The position numbers and the translations under genes are program-made. This document shows, piece after piece, positions 6,576 through 15,506 of a stretch of 64,000 bases of DNA (position 1 is its first letter; the number at the start of each line of letters is the position of its first letter). Origin of the DNA: Anabaena cylindrica PCC 7122 (lineage in GTDB: Bacteria > Cyanobacteriota > Cyanobacteriia > Cyanobacteriales > Nostocaceae); the NCBI RefSeq assembly GCF_000317695.1, contig NC_019771.1, positions 6,171,501-6,235,500 on the forward strand. Direction: 5' to 3'. The notes beneath the pieces were generated by a model. It was not told the origin of the DNA, did not search any database, and worked only from the letters and a program-made list of their open reading frames with translations.

Positions 6576-9239
6576 ATGAAGATCTCAATTTTCCTAGCAG
6601 GAGCATTAGCCCTTGTCGCTGTTCAACCTGTATGGGCAGAAAGTATCAGCAAAATGGAAGTGGAAGGAAAAAAATCCCTCACTCTCGCCAAAAAAAGACA
6701 GAAGGTTGTAGAAGGGCAAGTAGAAAATATTCCCTACCTCAGTGACTTTGTTAGTCCCACTAGGACTATAAAAGGATGGCTATCTCAAGCAAATTCAGCA
6801 GTTATACAGGTAACTGGTGTGAAAGCTAATTCCACCGATAAAGGTGTAGAGATACTCCTAGAAACTTCCCAAGGAGACAAATTACAACTTACAAATCGCA
6901 GTACTGGTAATAGCTATATCGCTGATATAGCTAATGCACAACTACGTTTACCGAGTGGTGAAGCTTTCACATTTCGTTCAGAGAATCCCGTAGCAGGTAT
7001 CACTGAGATTACTGCCACAAATCAAGATGCTAATACTATCCGAGTCAGCATCATAGGTAAAACAAGTTTACCAACTGCCGAGTTGTTTGATAGTGATGAG
7101 GGATTAATTTTTGGTTTGACACCGATTGTAGCTTCATCACCACCCCAACAGCCAGCAACTCCGTCAGAGGGCGAAACCCAGCCAGAACAGCCAGCAGCAG
7201 CAACTCCATCAGAGGGTGAAACCCAGCCAGAACAGCCAGCAGCAGCAGACGAGCCAATTGAACTGGTGGTGACAGGTGAAAAAACCGGGTATCAAGTTCC
7301 TAGTACGGCAACAGTAACCCGCACGGATACACCACTTATTGATGTCCCTCAGTCAATTCAAGTTATTCCTCAAGAAATACTGAAAGACCAGCAAATTACT
7401 CGCATCGATGACGCACTACGCAATGTCCCTGGTGTGGTTGGCAGTGCTAACTCTATGGTAGGTAATCGAATAACAATTCGCGGTTTTAGTACTACCAGTC
7501 TCCCGATTTTACGCGATGGCTTTCGAATATACGACAACTTTTCTTCGCCAGAAGCATCAAATCTAGAACGGATTGAAGTCTTAAAAGGCCCTGCTTCAGT
7601 GCAGTATGGTCAGCTAGACCCTGGTGGAGTAATTAACCTGGTTACAAAACAACCACTATCAGAACCATTTGCCGAAGTTAAAGCTCAATTTGGTAGTTAT
7701 GGACTGGTGCAGCCTAGCTTTGATATTTCTGGTCCTTTGACCTCTGATGGCAAATTACTCTATCGGTTGAATGCGCTTTACCAAAAGGAAGATGGGTTTC
7801 GTGAATTTAACACAGAAACGGAAAATTTCTTTATTGCACCTAGTTTGACATGGAATATTAGCGATCGCACCAAGTTAAACTTTTCCCTGGAATATCTCGA
7901 TAGAACAAGACCATTTGATACTGGTCTAATTGCTTTTGGCAATGGTCTGGCTGATGTTCCTTATAGTCGCATTTTCAACGATCCTAATGACTCTATTGAT
8001 TCATCTTCTCTCAGCATCGGCTACAACTTAGACCATCGCTTTAGTGATAACTGGACTCTACGCAATGCCTTCCGATATCTCAAACAAGATGCAACACTTC
8101 AAGCCACCCTTCCTGGTGCCTTGAATGAAACCACAGGAATTCTCACTCGCACCTATGCTCTACAAGAGTCGCAATCAGATGAGTATTCACTGCAAACTAA
8201 TGCCGTTGGTAAGTTTACTACAGGTTCTATCAAACATACACTTCTAGCTGGTGTCGATTTTAACAGGAGTGTTGTAGATACGTCAATTTTTCGAGGTGGA
8301 TCAACTACCATAAATATCTTCAACCCAGTCTACGGTTTTCCACCTAGAACAAATTTTGCTAATATAACGCCCAGAAGGATGAATGAGGAATTTACCAGAT
8401 TAGGCTTCTATTTGCAAGATCAAATGGCATTGAATGAAAAATTTATGGTGCTTGCCGGGTTACGCTATGACACCGTCGATTTTAAGAACCTTGTGACAGA
8501 TGCAACTAAATACGATGAGGCCTTTAGTCCAGTAATTGGTTTGGTTTATAAACCAATACAAAATATTTCTGTTTACACTAGCTATTCTCGCTCATTTGTG
8601 CCAAGTTTTGCTGTTGATGCTAACAGCAATTATTTAGAAGCGGAACGTGGTGCAGGCTACGAAATCGGTATCAAAGCTGAATTACTCCAAGGCAATCTTT
8701 TGGCGACATTAGCCTACTTTGACATTACCAAACAGAATGTATCTACAGCTGACCCTGACGTTTTGGGAGCATCTGTAGCCACTGGTGAACAGAAAAGTCG
8801 TGGTCTTGAAATTAGCGCCACTGGCACAATTGCACCAGGATGGAACATTATTGCTGGCTATGCCTATACTGATACCGAAATTACCGAAGATAATACCATA
8901 CCTGTTGGTAATCGCTTACCAGGCACTCCCAAACATACTGCCAATCTGTGGACAACCTACGAAATTCAAGAGGGTAGTTTACAAGGCTTAGGTTTTGGAA
9001 TTGGCTTCAATTATGTTGACAAGCGGTTTGGCAATTTCCAAAATGATTTCGAGGTAGATAGTTATTTCCTAACTAATGCGGCTCTATTTTATCGCAAAAA
9101 TAACTGGCGAGTTGGGCTGAACTTTAATAACCTCTTCGATATTGACTATATCAGTAGTGCTGCCACGTTGACCAGAACTCGCTCCATTGAACCAGGGCAA
9201 CCATTTACTGTAATTGGCTCGATTTCGATGGAATTTTAG
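6576..9239 (+). CDS. TonB-dependent siderophore receptor with N-terminal AMIN domain
   Basis: This 887-residue outer-membrane receptor has a signal peptide (cleavage after about Ala21) and an AMIN-like domain (about 60-180), which in cyanobacteria is fused to such receptors and probably contacts the cell wall. A Pro/Glu linker with two near-identical TPSEGETQPEQPAA units (about 193-225) follows, then a TonB box (IELVVTG), a plug (about 245-355, with DVPQSIQVIPQEIL and LDPGGVINLVTKQP) and a 22-strand-type barrel ending in Phe (SISMEF). It should import the ferric form of the siderophore made by this locus. It is first in an operon with the binding lipoprotein (3 nt gap) and is preceded by the AraC gene and its likely binding repeats. 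Confidence 0.95.
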   Translation: MKISIFLAGALALVAVQPVWAESISKMEVEGKKSLTLAKKRQKVVEGQVENIPYLSDFVSPTRTIKGWLSQANSAVIQVTGVKANSTDKGVEILLETSQGDKLQLTNRSTGNSYIADIANAQLRLPSGEAFTFRSENPVAGITEITATNQDANTIRVSIIGKTSLPTAELFDSDEGLIFGLTPIVASSPPQQPATPSEGETQPEQPAAATPSEGETQPEQPAAADEPIELVVTGEKTGYQVPSTATVTRTDTPLIDVPQSIQVIPQEILKDQQITRIDDALRNVPGVVGSANSMVGNRITIRGFSTTSLPILRDGFRIYDNFSSPEASNLERIEVLKGPASVQYGQLDPGGVINLVTKQPLSEPFAEVKAQFGSYGLVQPSFDISGPLTSDGKLLYRLNALYQKEDGFREFNTETENFFIAPSLTWNISDRTKLNFSLEYLDRTRPFDTGLIAFGNGLADVPYSRIFNDPNDSIDSSSLSIGYNLDHRFSDNWTLRNAFRYLKQDATLQATLPGALNETTGILTRTYALQESQSDEYSLQTNAVGKFTTGSIKHTLLAGVDFNRSVVDTSIFRGGSTTINIFNPVYGFPPRTNFANITPRRMNEEFTRLGFYLQDQMALNEKFMVLAGLRYDTVDFKNLVTDATKYDEAFSPVIGLVYKPIQNISVYTSYSRSFVPSFAVDANSNYLEAERGAGYEIGIKAELLQGNLLATLAYFDITKQNVSTADPDVLGASVATGEQKSRGLEISATGTIAPGWNIIAGYAYTDTEITEDNTIPVGNRLPGTPKHTANLWTTYEIQEGSLQGLGFGIGFNYVDKRFGNFQNDFEVDSYFLTNAALFYRKNNWRVGLNFNNLFDIDYISSAATLTRTRSIEPGQPFTVIGSISMEF

Positions 9240-9242
9240 GAA

Positions 9243-10316
9243 ATGAAAGCGAAAAAAATATTGAGGATTATATTTACCAGCTTAAAATTTTTTTTGCTGG
9301 CTATAATCACCATGTTGATGATCACAGCTTGCGTGAGTCGGGAAACTCAACATACTGTTAAGAAACAATGGTATTCCAGCACCGAATGCCAAGTCATTGA
9401 ACATGAAATGGGGAAAACCAATATTTGCGGACAACCTCAGAAAATTGTGACCCTTAGCCCCAATACATTAGAACTCCTACTTTCCCTGGATGTGCAGCCA
9501 GTCGGATTTGCTGATTATGTCCCATTGCATCGGGGTGATTATAATAATCCTAGTCAGCAAATTCCCTATTTGGGGGAGAGATTAACTGGTCAGTTAGTTA
9601 ATGTAGGCATTGCTAATAGTCCTTCTGTTGAAGCATTACTCAAAATCAAACCAGATTTAATTGTAGGTACTGAACACAACAAAAGTCAGTATGAGATGCT
9701 TGCAAAAATTGCGCCAACACTCTTATTTCCCAGGTTTAATGCTGCAAATAATCTGCGAACAATTGCTAAATTGTTGGGACGTTCTGAAAAAGCAGAACAA
9801 ATATTAGCTGAAAGTAAACAGCGATTAGCTGCTGCCCAAAAAGCATTGTCTCCCATTGTCTCGGCTCATCCTCAAGTGCTGATGCTAGTCTCTCTTGGTC
9901 AGTCGATTTCAGAGCAGTTGAGGTTTCCCCGTCGTGATAGTTTCTGTGATTCTATGGTGACAAATTTGGGATTTAAATTAGTATCTCCGCAAAGTTTAGT
10001 GCCGTCAAATAAAAGTATTCCCCCACCACTTTCTATAGAAAAGTTGCCCGAATTTCGTAGTGCAGATTCAATTATTTTGCTAGGTGGAAACTTTAGTCAG
10101 CTTCACCCTAGTAAAAAGGATTACTTTGAACCTCAGATGCAAAAACTCAAGCAACAGTGGTCAGAAAATGCGATCGCTCAAATTATGCCAGCAAGTCAGG
10201 AGGGTCGAGTATATTTTATCCCTGTCTATCTTTGTCTAGGATTGCCAGGGCCAATTGGTACAGAACTTTACCTTAATGAACTACAAAAACAACTACTCTC
10301 CCCACTAGGAAAATGA
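9243..10316 (+). CDS. Iron-siderophore ABC transporter binding lipoprotein (FecB/FhuD-like)
   Basis: This 357-residue protein has a signal segment with lipobox ending at Cys30 (MITAC). The class III periplasmic binding fold follows, with the first-lobe start KIVTLSPNTLELLLSLDVQPVG and VEALLKIKPDLIVG, a long linking helix (ERSEKAEQILAE region) and a second lobe. It should catch the ferric siderophore after the TonB receptor and pass it to an inner-membrane ABC transporter. No permease or ATPase gene lies nearby, so the transporter must be encoded elsewhere or shared. It begins 3 nt after the receptor stop and overlaps the next gene by ATGA, which shows a tight operon. Confidence 0.92.
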   Translation: MKAKKILRIIFTSLKFFLLAIITMLMITACVSRETQHTVKKQWYSSTECQVIEHEMGKTNICGQPQKIVTLSPNTLELLLSLDVQPVGFADYVPLHRGDYNNPSQQIPYLGERLTGQLVNVGIANSPSVEALLKIKPDLIVGTEHNKSQYEMLAKIAPTLLFPRFNAANNLRTIAKLLGRSEKAEQILAESKQRLAAAQKALSPIVSAHPQVLMLVSLGQSISEQLRFPRRDSFCDSMVTNLGFKLVSPQSLVPSNKSIPPPLSIEKLPEFRSADSIILLGGNFSQLHPSKKDYFEPQMQKLKQQWSENAIAQIMPASQEGRVYFIPVYLCLGLPGPIGTELYLNELQKQLLSPLGK

Positions 10317-11332
10317 CAACTCCAAAACTCTTATCCGATTGTCAATTTTGCTCTGTTGTTTCCAAAAATAACGGTGAAGACCCTATTGGTACAGCGAATA
10401 AAAGCAATACTTGGTTAGTTGTGGAAGCCGCACTACCCTGGACAGAAGAACACTTACACAGCGATCCCATTCTCAGCCAAGTTCACGATTTATTTCATGA
10501 ATTGGAAAATCGGCACATCCCAGTTATGCCAATTGCGATCGCACCTGACCGAGAGTATTCTATCCCCGGATATGTCCGCGCCCTACACTACAAACGCCCG
10601 ACAACAAACTTTGCTGAATTTGAAAAGCAAGAATTTTTGATCCCTGAAAGCCAAATCGGTCAGTTTACTGCCGGTTTTTTAGAACATCCCCATGACCTAG
10701 ATCAATTTCAACCATACCAACAGCCTCAAAACCACATTCGTGAGATTCTGGTTTGTACCCACGGAAGTGTAGATGTTGCTTGTTCTCGGTTTGGCTATCC
10801 TATTTATCAAAAATTACGCCAGGAGTATGCCGCTGCATCTGCTGGAAATTTGCGAGTCTGGCGCTGTTCTCACATTGGTGGTCATCAATTTGCACCGACT
10901 TTGTTTGACCTACCCACAGGACAATTTTGGGGACATATTGAACCAGATATTTTAGATGCCTTAGTTTGGCGTAACACCCCAGTCAAACAACTGCGTCAGT
11001 TTTATCGGGGTTGGTCAGGAATGACAAAGTTTGAGCAAATAGTCGAGCGCGAAATTTGGATGCAGCATGGCTGGGAATGGCTTGGATACCACAAATCTGG
11101 TCAAGTATTAGCTCAAGATACAACAAACGATGAGTGGAATGCAGATTGGGCAGAAGTTCGCATTGATTTCACCTCTCCAGATCACAGCAGCCAAGGTAGT
11201 TATTTAGCAAGAGTGGAAGCCTGCGGTCAAGTAATGACTGCTTTTAATTCTGGTGAAGAACAACCTTTAGAAGCTGTGAAACAGTATGCCATTAAGCAAC
11301 TGATTACAAAAAAGGGAACAGGGAACTCTTAA
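10313..11332 (+). CDS. Sucrase/ferredoxin-like (Apd1/Aim32-type) [2Fe-2S] protein, probable siderophore reductase
   Basis: This 339-residue protein belongs to the sucrase/ferredoxin-like, thioredoxin-fold ferredoxin family. The ligand pattern of bis-histidinyl non-Rieske clusters is complete: Cys148 and Cys157 (C-X8-C in VCTHGSVDVACS), and His187 and His191 (H-X3-H in CSHIGGHQF). Its start overlaps the stop of the siderophore-binding lipoprotein by ATGA. I infer that it donates electrons to the imported ferric siderophore in the cytoplasm, releasing Fe(II). Proteins of this fold are not usually annotated as siderophore reductases, so the role rests on operon context and cofactor motif. Confidence 0.82.
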   Translation: MTTPKLLSDCQFCSVVSKNNGEDPIGTANKSNTWLVVEAALPWTEEHLHSDPILSQVHDLFHELENRHIPVMPIAIAPDREYSIPGYVRALHYKRPTTNFAEFEKQEFLIPESQIGQFTAGFLEHPHDLDQFQPYQQPQNHIREILVCTHGSVDVACSRFGYPIYQKLRQEYAAASAGNLRVWRCSHIGGHQFAPTLFDLPTGQFWGHIEPDILDALVWRNTPVKQLRQFYRGWSGMTKFEQIVEREIWMQHGWEWLGYHKSGQVLAQDTTNDEWNADWAEVRIDFTSPDHSSQGSYLARVEACGQVMTAFNSGEEQPLEAVKQYAIKQLITKKGTGNS

Positions 11333-11347
11333 CAGGGAACAGATAAT

Positions 11348-11385
11348 AAACTTTAGTTCTGAGTTTAAAGCTCAGTCAAAAAAAA
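11348..11385. repeat. Short hairpin repeat, copy 2 (partner at 2564-2599)
   Basis: It shares AAACTTTAGTTCTG and TAAAG-CAGT with the copy at 2564-2599. The stem CTGAG/CTCAG is followed by eight A residues. It sits just after the uptake operon. On the plus strand it lacks a T run, so it is not a standard terminator for that operon. Confidence 0.5.
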
Positions 11386-11585
11386 GATGTTTTTACAAGA
11401 TGACGAGCAGCGAAAAAAACAGTGTCATTATTTCAATCTTATGTTTTTATGAGTTTTTTCTGTTAAGAGTTTCCTCTGAATGTGTAATACCATTTCACGA
11501 AAAGCTAGATACAAACTAAACCATAGGTGTTTAATTCTTTCCCCCTGCCCCCTGCCGACTTAGTAGCCCATTCTCTATATTTACC

Positions 11586-12884
11586 GTGCGTACCTTCATG
11601 ATTATTTGGTGTGGTCAGATCGTCTCTGCGATCGGCAGTGCCATGACTCGCTTTGCTCTGACTATTTGGGTTTGGCAATTAACTGGAGAGGTGACAACCA
11701 TAGCCTTATTTAGTTTCTTTTACCAACTCCCACTCATATTTGTTTCTTTATTTGCTGGAGTTCTCGTAGACCGTTATCGTCGTAAATATCTAATAATTTT
11801 GGGTGACACCATCGCCATTCTCTGTACTATCATCATTGGATTGCTCTACGCTACTAACAATTTACAAATTTGGCATCTTTACTTGCTGGTTGCCATATCT
11901 GGTTGCTTTGGACATATCCAAAATCTGGCCTATTCTGCTTCTATCCCTTTGCTGGTTCCAAAACAGCATTACACTCGTGCTAGTAGTATGAGTTCTTTGG
12001 TTCAACACGCCTCCGCAATCATTTCTCCAGCCTTAGCCGGTATTTTTTATCCAGCAATCGGTTTATTAGGCATTATTGTGATTGATATTGCTACCTTTGC
12101 TATAGCCGTAGGAACAGTTATTTTCCTTTCCATACCTCAACCTGCTAGTACAGAGACAAGCAACAAAGAAGGGGAAACAATTTGGCAACAGTTAGCCTTT
12201 GGTTTTCGCTACATTCTGTCACGACCGAGTTTGTTATCCATGACGATCGCATTCTCGTTTTTTTGGTTTGCTCACCAATTAGCGGAAACTATCTTTCAGC
12301 CCATGATTCTCGCCCGCACAGGTGGTAACACTGAAATTTTAGGTGTGGTTATGACTGCGGCTGGAGTTGGTGGCGTGGTGGGCGGCTCATTTTTAAGTAT
12401 TTGGGGAGGATTTAAGCGGCGAATTAACGGGATGTTGCTGGGTTTTATTGGTACTGGCTTGAGTAAAATTGTTTTCGGTATAGCTCAAATACCATTAATT
12501 TGGATTGGTACTAGTTTTTGTTCTGCTTTCAACCTTCCCCTATTATTTAGTTCCAGTATTGCCATCTGGTATGCCAAAGTTGAGCCAAGTATCCAAGGGC
12601 GGGTTTTTTCTGCTGACCATACAATGGGGATGATTATTGGTACAGTTGCTAGTTTAGTTGCTGGCCCACTAGCTGACAAAGTTTTTGAACCAGCGATGAA
12701 ACCAGGAGGACTGTTGTCATCTATCTTGAGTCCCATTTTTGGTACAGAAACTGGTAGTGGTATGGCTCTTTTGTATGTAATTACTTCATTATGTGTTGTG
12801 TTAGTTGGGATTAGCGGCTATGCTTTTCCAAAACTGCGGAATGTGGAGGATATTCTGCCTGATCATGATGCTGATGTCTCGTGA
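11586..12884 (+). CDS. MFS transporter, probable siderophore exporter (EntS-like)
   Basis: This 432-residue protein is almost entirely hydrophobic, with about 12 membrane segments. The loop-2/3 signature GVLVDRYRRK (residues 58-67) and an equivalent region in the second half (GGFKRRINGM) mark the major facilitator superfamily. The opening MIIWCGQIVSAIGSAMTRFALTIW resembles the EntS/macrolide-efflux group. The GTG at 11586 is used because family members have about this much sequence before the first helix; an ATG lies at 11598. Placed between uptake and biosynthesis genes, it most likely exports the finished siderophore across the inner membrane. A drug-efflux role cannot be excluded. Confidence 0.88.
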   Translation: MRTFMIIWCGQIVSAIGSAMTRFALTIWVWQLTGEVTTIALFSFFYQLPLIFVSLFAGVLVDRYRRKYLIILGDTIAILCTIIIGLLYATNNLQIWHLYLLVAISGCFGHIQNLAYSASIPLLVPKQHYTRASSMSSLVQHASAIISPALAGIFYPAIGLLGIIVIDIATFAIAVGTVIFLSIPQPASTETSNKEGETIWQQLAFGFRYILSRPSLLSMTIAFSFFWFAHQLAETIFQPMILARTGGNTEILGVVMTAAGVGGVVGGSFLSIWGGFKRRINGMLLGFIGTGLSKIVFGIAQIPLIWIGTSFCSAFNLPLLFSSSIAIWYAKVEPSIQGRVFSADHTMGMIIGTVASLVAGPLADKVFEPAMKPGGLLSSILSPIFGTETGSGMALLYVITSLCVVLVGISGYAFPKLRNVEDILPDHDADVS

Positions 12885-12896
12885 GGAGGCAGGGGG

Positions 12897-12938
12897 CAGG
12901 AGTTCGGAGTTCGGAGTCAGGAGTCAGGAGTCAGGAGT
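12897..12938. repeat. Tandem heptamer repeat (CAGGAGT/TCGGAGT)
   Basis: Six consecutive 7-bp units lie between two convergent genes, followed by degenerate GGAGTTT units to about 12956. The stop codon and last dozen codons of the decarboxylase fall inside this array. Heptamer arrays of this type are typical of heterocystous cyanobacteria. Confidence 0.8.
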
Positions 12939-14299
12939 TTTAGGAGTTTAGGAGTTAGTATTTGGTTGTTTACTTGCTGTAATATTTGCCAGATATCCTC
13001 TACCCAGTCAAGGTGTTCTGGTTTGATTAAGCATGAACGCAGACAAGTCAGGTGGTCTTGGTCAGGTTCAATTTCTGGATGGGCATCAATAAAATATTCT
13101 ATGGGAAGATGAGCGATCGCTAAATGTAGATTTTTTTTAGCTGCTTCAGTAAAAATATCTTTCGCCAATTGGGAAGCAATACTAGCACTCTTGGCTCTGG
13201 GAGTCCAAACTAGGATATCTAGTTCTGGCGCAAATGGTATAACAAATCTGCCATCAGCTTGAATTTTTTGCTGCAAAGTTAGTGCAGCCGTTCTCGATTT
13301 ACTCAGTTCAGTCGCAAATTCTCCGTCCCTAGTATAAGGAAGCAAACGCTGTGTTGCCCAAAGTGCCACAGCCGCAGCCCCTGGTCGAGAACATTCCAAG
13401 CTAATTTCCCCTAGATGCAACTCATCTGAAGTGAAATAAGTAAAAGGACACTCATGTTGATAAAAAGCCCCTACAGTGGGGTCGGAGAAAATCACGCAAC
13501 CACAACCGTAGGGTTGAAGACCATGTTTATGAGGGTCAATCACCAGAGAATCAACCTTAGACAGACAATTAAAAGCAGTTCTAGTGGCATCAGCGAGGTT
13601 ATTTACCAAAGTAAAATAACCACCATAGGCAGCATCAGCATGGATGCGAAAATCGTAATGCGATCGCAACTCCAAAATAGCTGGGAGAGGGTCTACAGCC
13701 CCAGTTGCAGTAGTACCCATTGTCACCACAACAGTACCAATATCACCAGCCTGGAGCATAGTTTCCAGAGCATTAACATCCATTCGACCAAAGCGATCGC
13801 TCTTGACAGCCGCAAAAGGCAGGCCTAGCACCCCACAAATACGTTCGTGTGTATAGTGTGATTGCTGTGAAGCAACAATTTTTAAACCAGGCTTGACCTT
13901 TCCAGCCACCCATAAAGCTTCCAAATTAGCGATCGTTCCACCACCGCAAAGATGTCCCAAATGAGTTTCCCATCCAAACATCTGAGCGATTTCCTTAACC
14001 GCCTCTTTTTCCATGAAAGTACTAGCTCGTCCTCCATCTAACGCATGATTATTCGGATTAATCCACATAGACAGCATATAAGCCAAACGAGCCATAGGAT
14101 GAGGCGGTTTTAGCATTTGTCCCACATATAGTGGATGAGGATAGGGAAAGTTATCCTGCATCCGCGTCGCCACTGCCAACAAAACAGTCCGTATAGCATC
14201 TAATTGGCATGGAGAATTAAATTCCGGCATTCCTTGAAAACCCAATTCCAATTCCTCAAGTGCCTCAAACAGTAATTTCAAACTTTCTTTTTCTAGCAT
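12917..14299 (-). CDS. PLP-dependent group II amino acid decarboxylase family protein
   Basis: This 460-residue fold-type I enzyme belongs to the glutamate/aromatic-amino-acid/aspartate decarboxylase group. It shows the ring-stacking His148 (SQQSHYTHE), Asp222 (HADAAYGG) that holds the pyridine nitrogen, and the PLP Lys258 in DPHKHGLQPYG. ATG 14299 was chosen over a TTG three codons earlier. The C-terminal residues (LLKLLTPDS) are encoded by tandem heptamer repeats, so the original end may be altered. It is the last gene of the minus-strand siderophore operon, 17 nt after the previous stop. A decarboxylation step is not obvious in the pathway I infer. It could make an amine building block, an amine donor, or an alternative product. 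Family is certain; substrate is unknown. Confidence 0.88.
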   Translation of the reverse strand: MLEKESLKLLFEALEELELGFQGMPEFNSPCQLDAIRTVLLAVATRMQDNFPYPHPLYVGQMLKPPHPMARLAYMLSMWINPNNHALDGGRASTFMEKEAVKEIAQMFGWETHLGHLCGGGTIANLEALWVAGKVKPGLKIVASQQSHYTHERICGVLGLPFAAVKSDRFGRMDVNALETMLQAGDIGTVVVTMGTTATGAVDPLPAILELRSHYDFRIHADAAYGGYFTLVNNLADATRTAFNCLSKVDSLVIDPHKHGLQPYGCGCVIFSDPTVGAFYQHECPFTYFTSDELHLGEISLECSRPGAAAVALWATQRLLPYTRDGEFATELSKSRTAALTLQQKIQADGRFVIPFAPELDILVWTPRAKSASIASQLAKDIFTEAAKKNLHLAIAHLPIEYFIDAHPEIEPDQDHLTCLRSCLIKPEHLDWVEDIWQILQQVNNQILTPKLLKLLTPDS

Positions 14300-14316
14300 C
14301 AATTTCAAAATACTGA

Positions 14317-14904
14317 TTAATTTGCTTTTTCATGTTGATGGAACGGACAACCAGCAGACACTTTAAAATTCGGATCAATCAACCGCCAGCGATTTTGAGA
14401 AAATCGATCCAATACATCCACAGCAGTACTATTGTCACATCTTAAGCTACCAACTTCACCACCACCAAACTTTTCACAAACAGCTTTATGGGACTTAGCC
14501 AAACTAAAATAAGCAGCTACTAATTTGTGGTGTTGAGGCTCAAGATCAGCGGGTAATCGTTCAAACACCGGTCGGAGTCTTTTCCATATCTTCACCAACC
14601 AAGAATGCTCCCAAGACATAAGTCCACTGAAGTCATTAGATTGAACGTAAGGAGGAGCCATTGTTGGCCGCACTTGGTTTTCGTACTCTTTCCTACTGAA
14701 ACTGCCAGCAAGCTCCATCGCTGCCCCTGATGCCATCATCAATTCAGCCGCCGTTTCTAACTCAATTTGTGCCTCTGGAATATTGCCTAATGCCAGATTC
14801 ATTTCAAATCGACTCAAACAAATAATCAAACCTTGAGTATTAATAAAAAATGACCAATGAAATCCTTCCCAAATTTGTTGCGGCTCATTTTTAATATCAA
14901 TCAT
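14317..14904 (-). CDS. Unrecognised helical protein in siderophore operon; possible oxygenase
   Basis: This 195-residue protein is predicted mostly helical. Notable residues are WEGFHWSFF (11-20), SWEHSWLV (97-104), EPQHHKLVAAY (122-132), HKAVCEKFGGGEVGSL (139-154) and a C-terminal CPFHQH (186-191). ATG 14904 overlaps the upstream stop as ATGA and has GGAG 8 nt away, so it is preferred over ATG 14922. The inferred product needs a ring hydroxylation of a Tyr-derived unit and no tyrosinase is present. The conserved-looking His and Trp residues and helical make-up would suit a haem enzyme of the bacterial tyrosine-hydroxylase/tryptophan-dioxygenase kind, but I cannot prove homology. This role is a hypothesis only. 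Confidence 0.6.
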   Translation of the reverse strand: MIDIKNEPQQIWEGFHWSFFINTQGLIICLSRFEMNLALGNIPEAQIELETAAELMMASGAAMELAGSFSRKEYENQVRPTMAPPYVQSNDFSGLMSWEHSWLVKIWKRLRPVFERLPADLEPQHHKLVAAYFSLAKSHKAVCEKFGGGEVGSLRCDNSTAVDVLDRFSQNRWRLIDPNFKVSAGCPFHQHEKAN

Positions 14905-15374
14905 GAAATTTTCTCCAGACATAAACTAAAAACTCTTGATAACAAATATGTATAAGTTTCAAATCCTTTCTTTTGCATTTCTATATGAATAGGGTCGAAA
15001 TCATCAAAATTTTGACTGAGTTCCAGAAAATTTCTATACGCTAAAAGTAAACTCCTCACCAGACAGCTAGCAGGTTCCTGAGTTTGTATATGCATCACAC
15101 CAAAATAATTATCAAAATCTTCCACTTCAACAGTTTTCAGAGAAGTTTCTGTAGATGATATTTCTGCTGTAATTACATCTGTTATTTCCAAGTTTGTCAA
15201 TGCTTGATTAACGGTAATAAGTGCTTCTTGAACTCCAGGTTTTTTAAGGGCTAGTAACAACTGAGTAAGTGCTTCGTATAACTTAGTTTTATCAACTTCA
15301 TTGAGTTCTTGCTCGATGGGTAAATCCCAAGGAACAAGTAAATGTAGTTGGACAGAAAAATGATTTTTGGTCAT
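14901..15374 (-). CDS. Unrecognised 157-residue protein, translationally coupled to next gene
   Basis: No family motif is recognised. The protein looks mostly helical after a short beta-like start (FSVQLHLLVPWDLP) and has no signal peptide or membrane segment. Its stop codon overlaps the start of the 195-residue protein as ATGA, which implies coupled translation and perhaps a two-part complex. It lies 132 bases downstream of the aminotransferase gene on the same strand, so it is part of the siderophore tailoring set by position. No function is assigned. Confidence 0.6.
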   Translation of the reverse strand: MTKNHFSVQLHLLVPWDLPIEQELNEVDKTKLYEALTQLLLALKKPGVQEALITVNQALTNLEITDVITAEISSTETSLKTVEVEDFDNYFGVMHIQTQEPASCLVRSLLLAYRNFLELSQNFDDFDPIHIEMQKKGFETYTYLLSRVFSLCLEKIS

Positions 15375-15506
15375 ATCAGGGCAGAATTTAGATTAGGGTT
15401 TACGAATTGATAGCCCTATTGACCGAAAAAGGGACTGAGTATTGGTAATGCACATACAAAACAAAAGTTTTGTATTTTGTTTAATCCACATTTTTAAGCA
15501 CTACCA

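Noticed and set aside
12897..12956. Possible CRISPR array
   Set aside because: Units are 7 bp with no spacers; it is a simple heptamer repeat.
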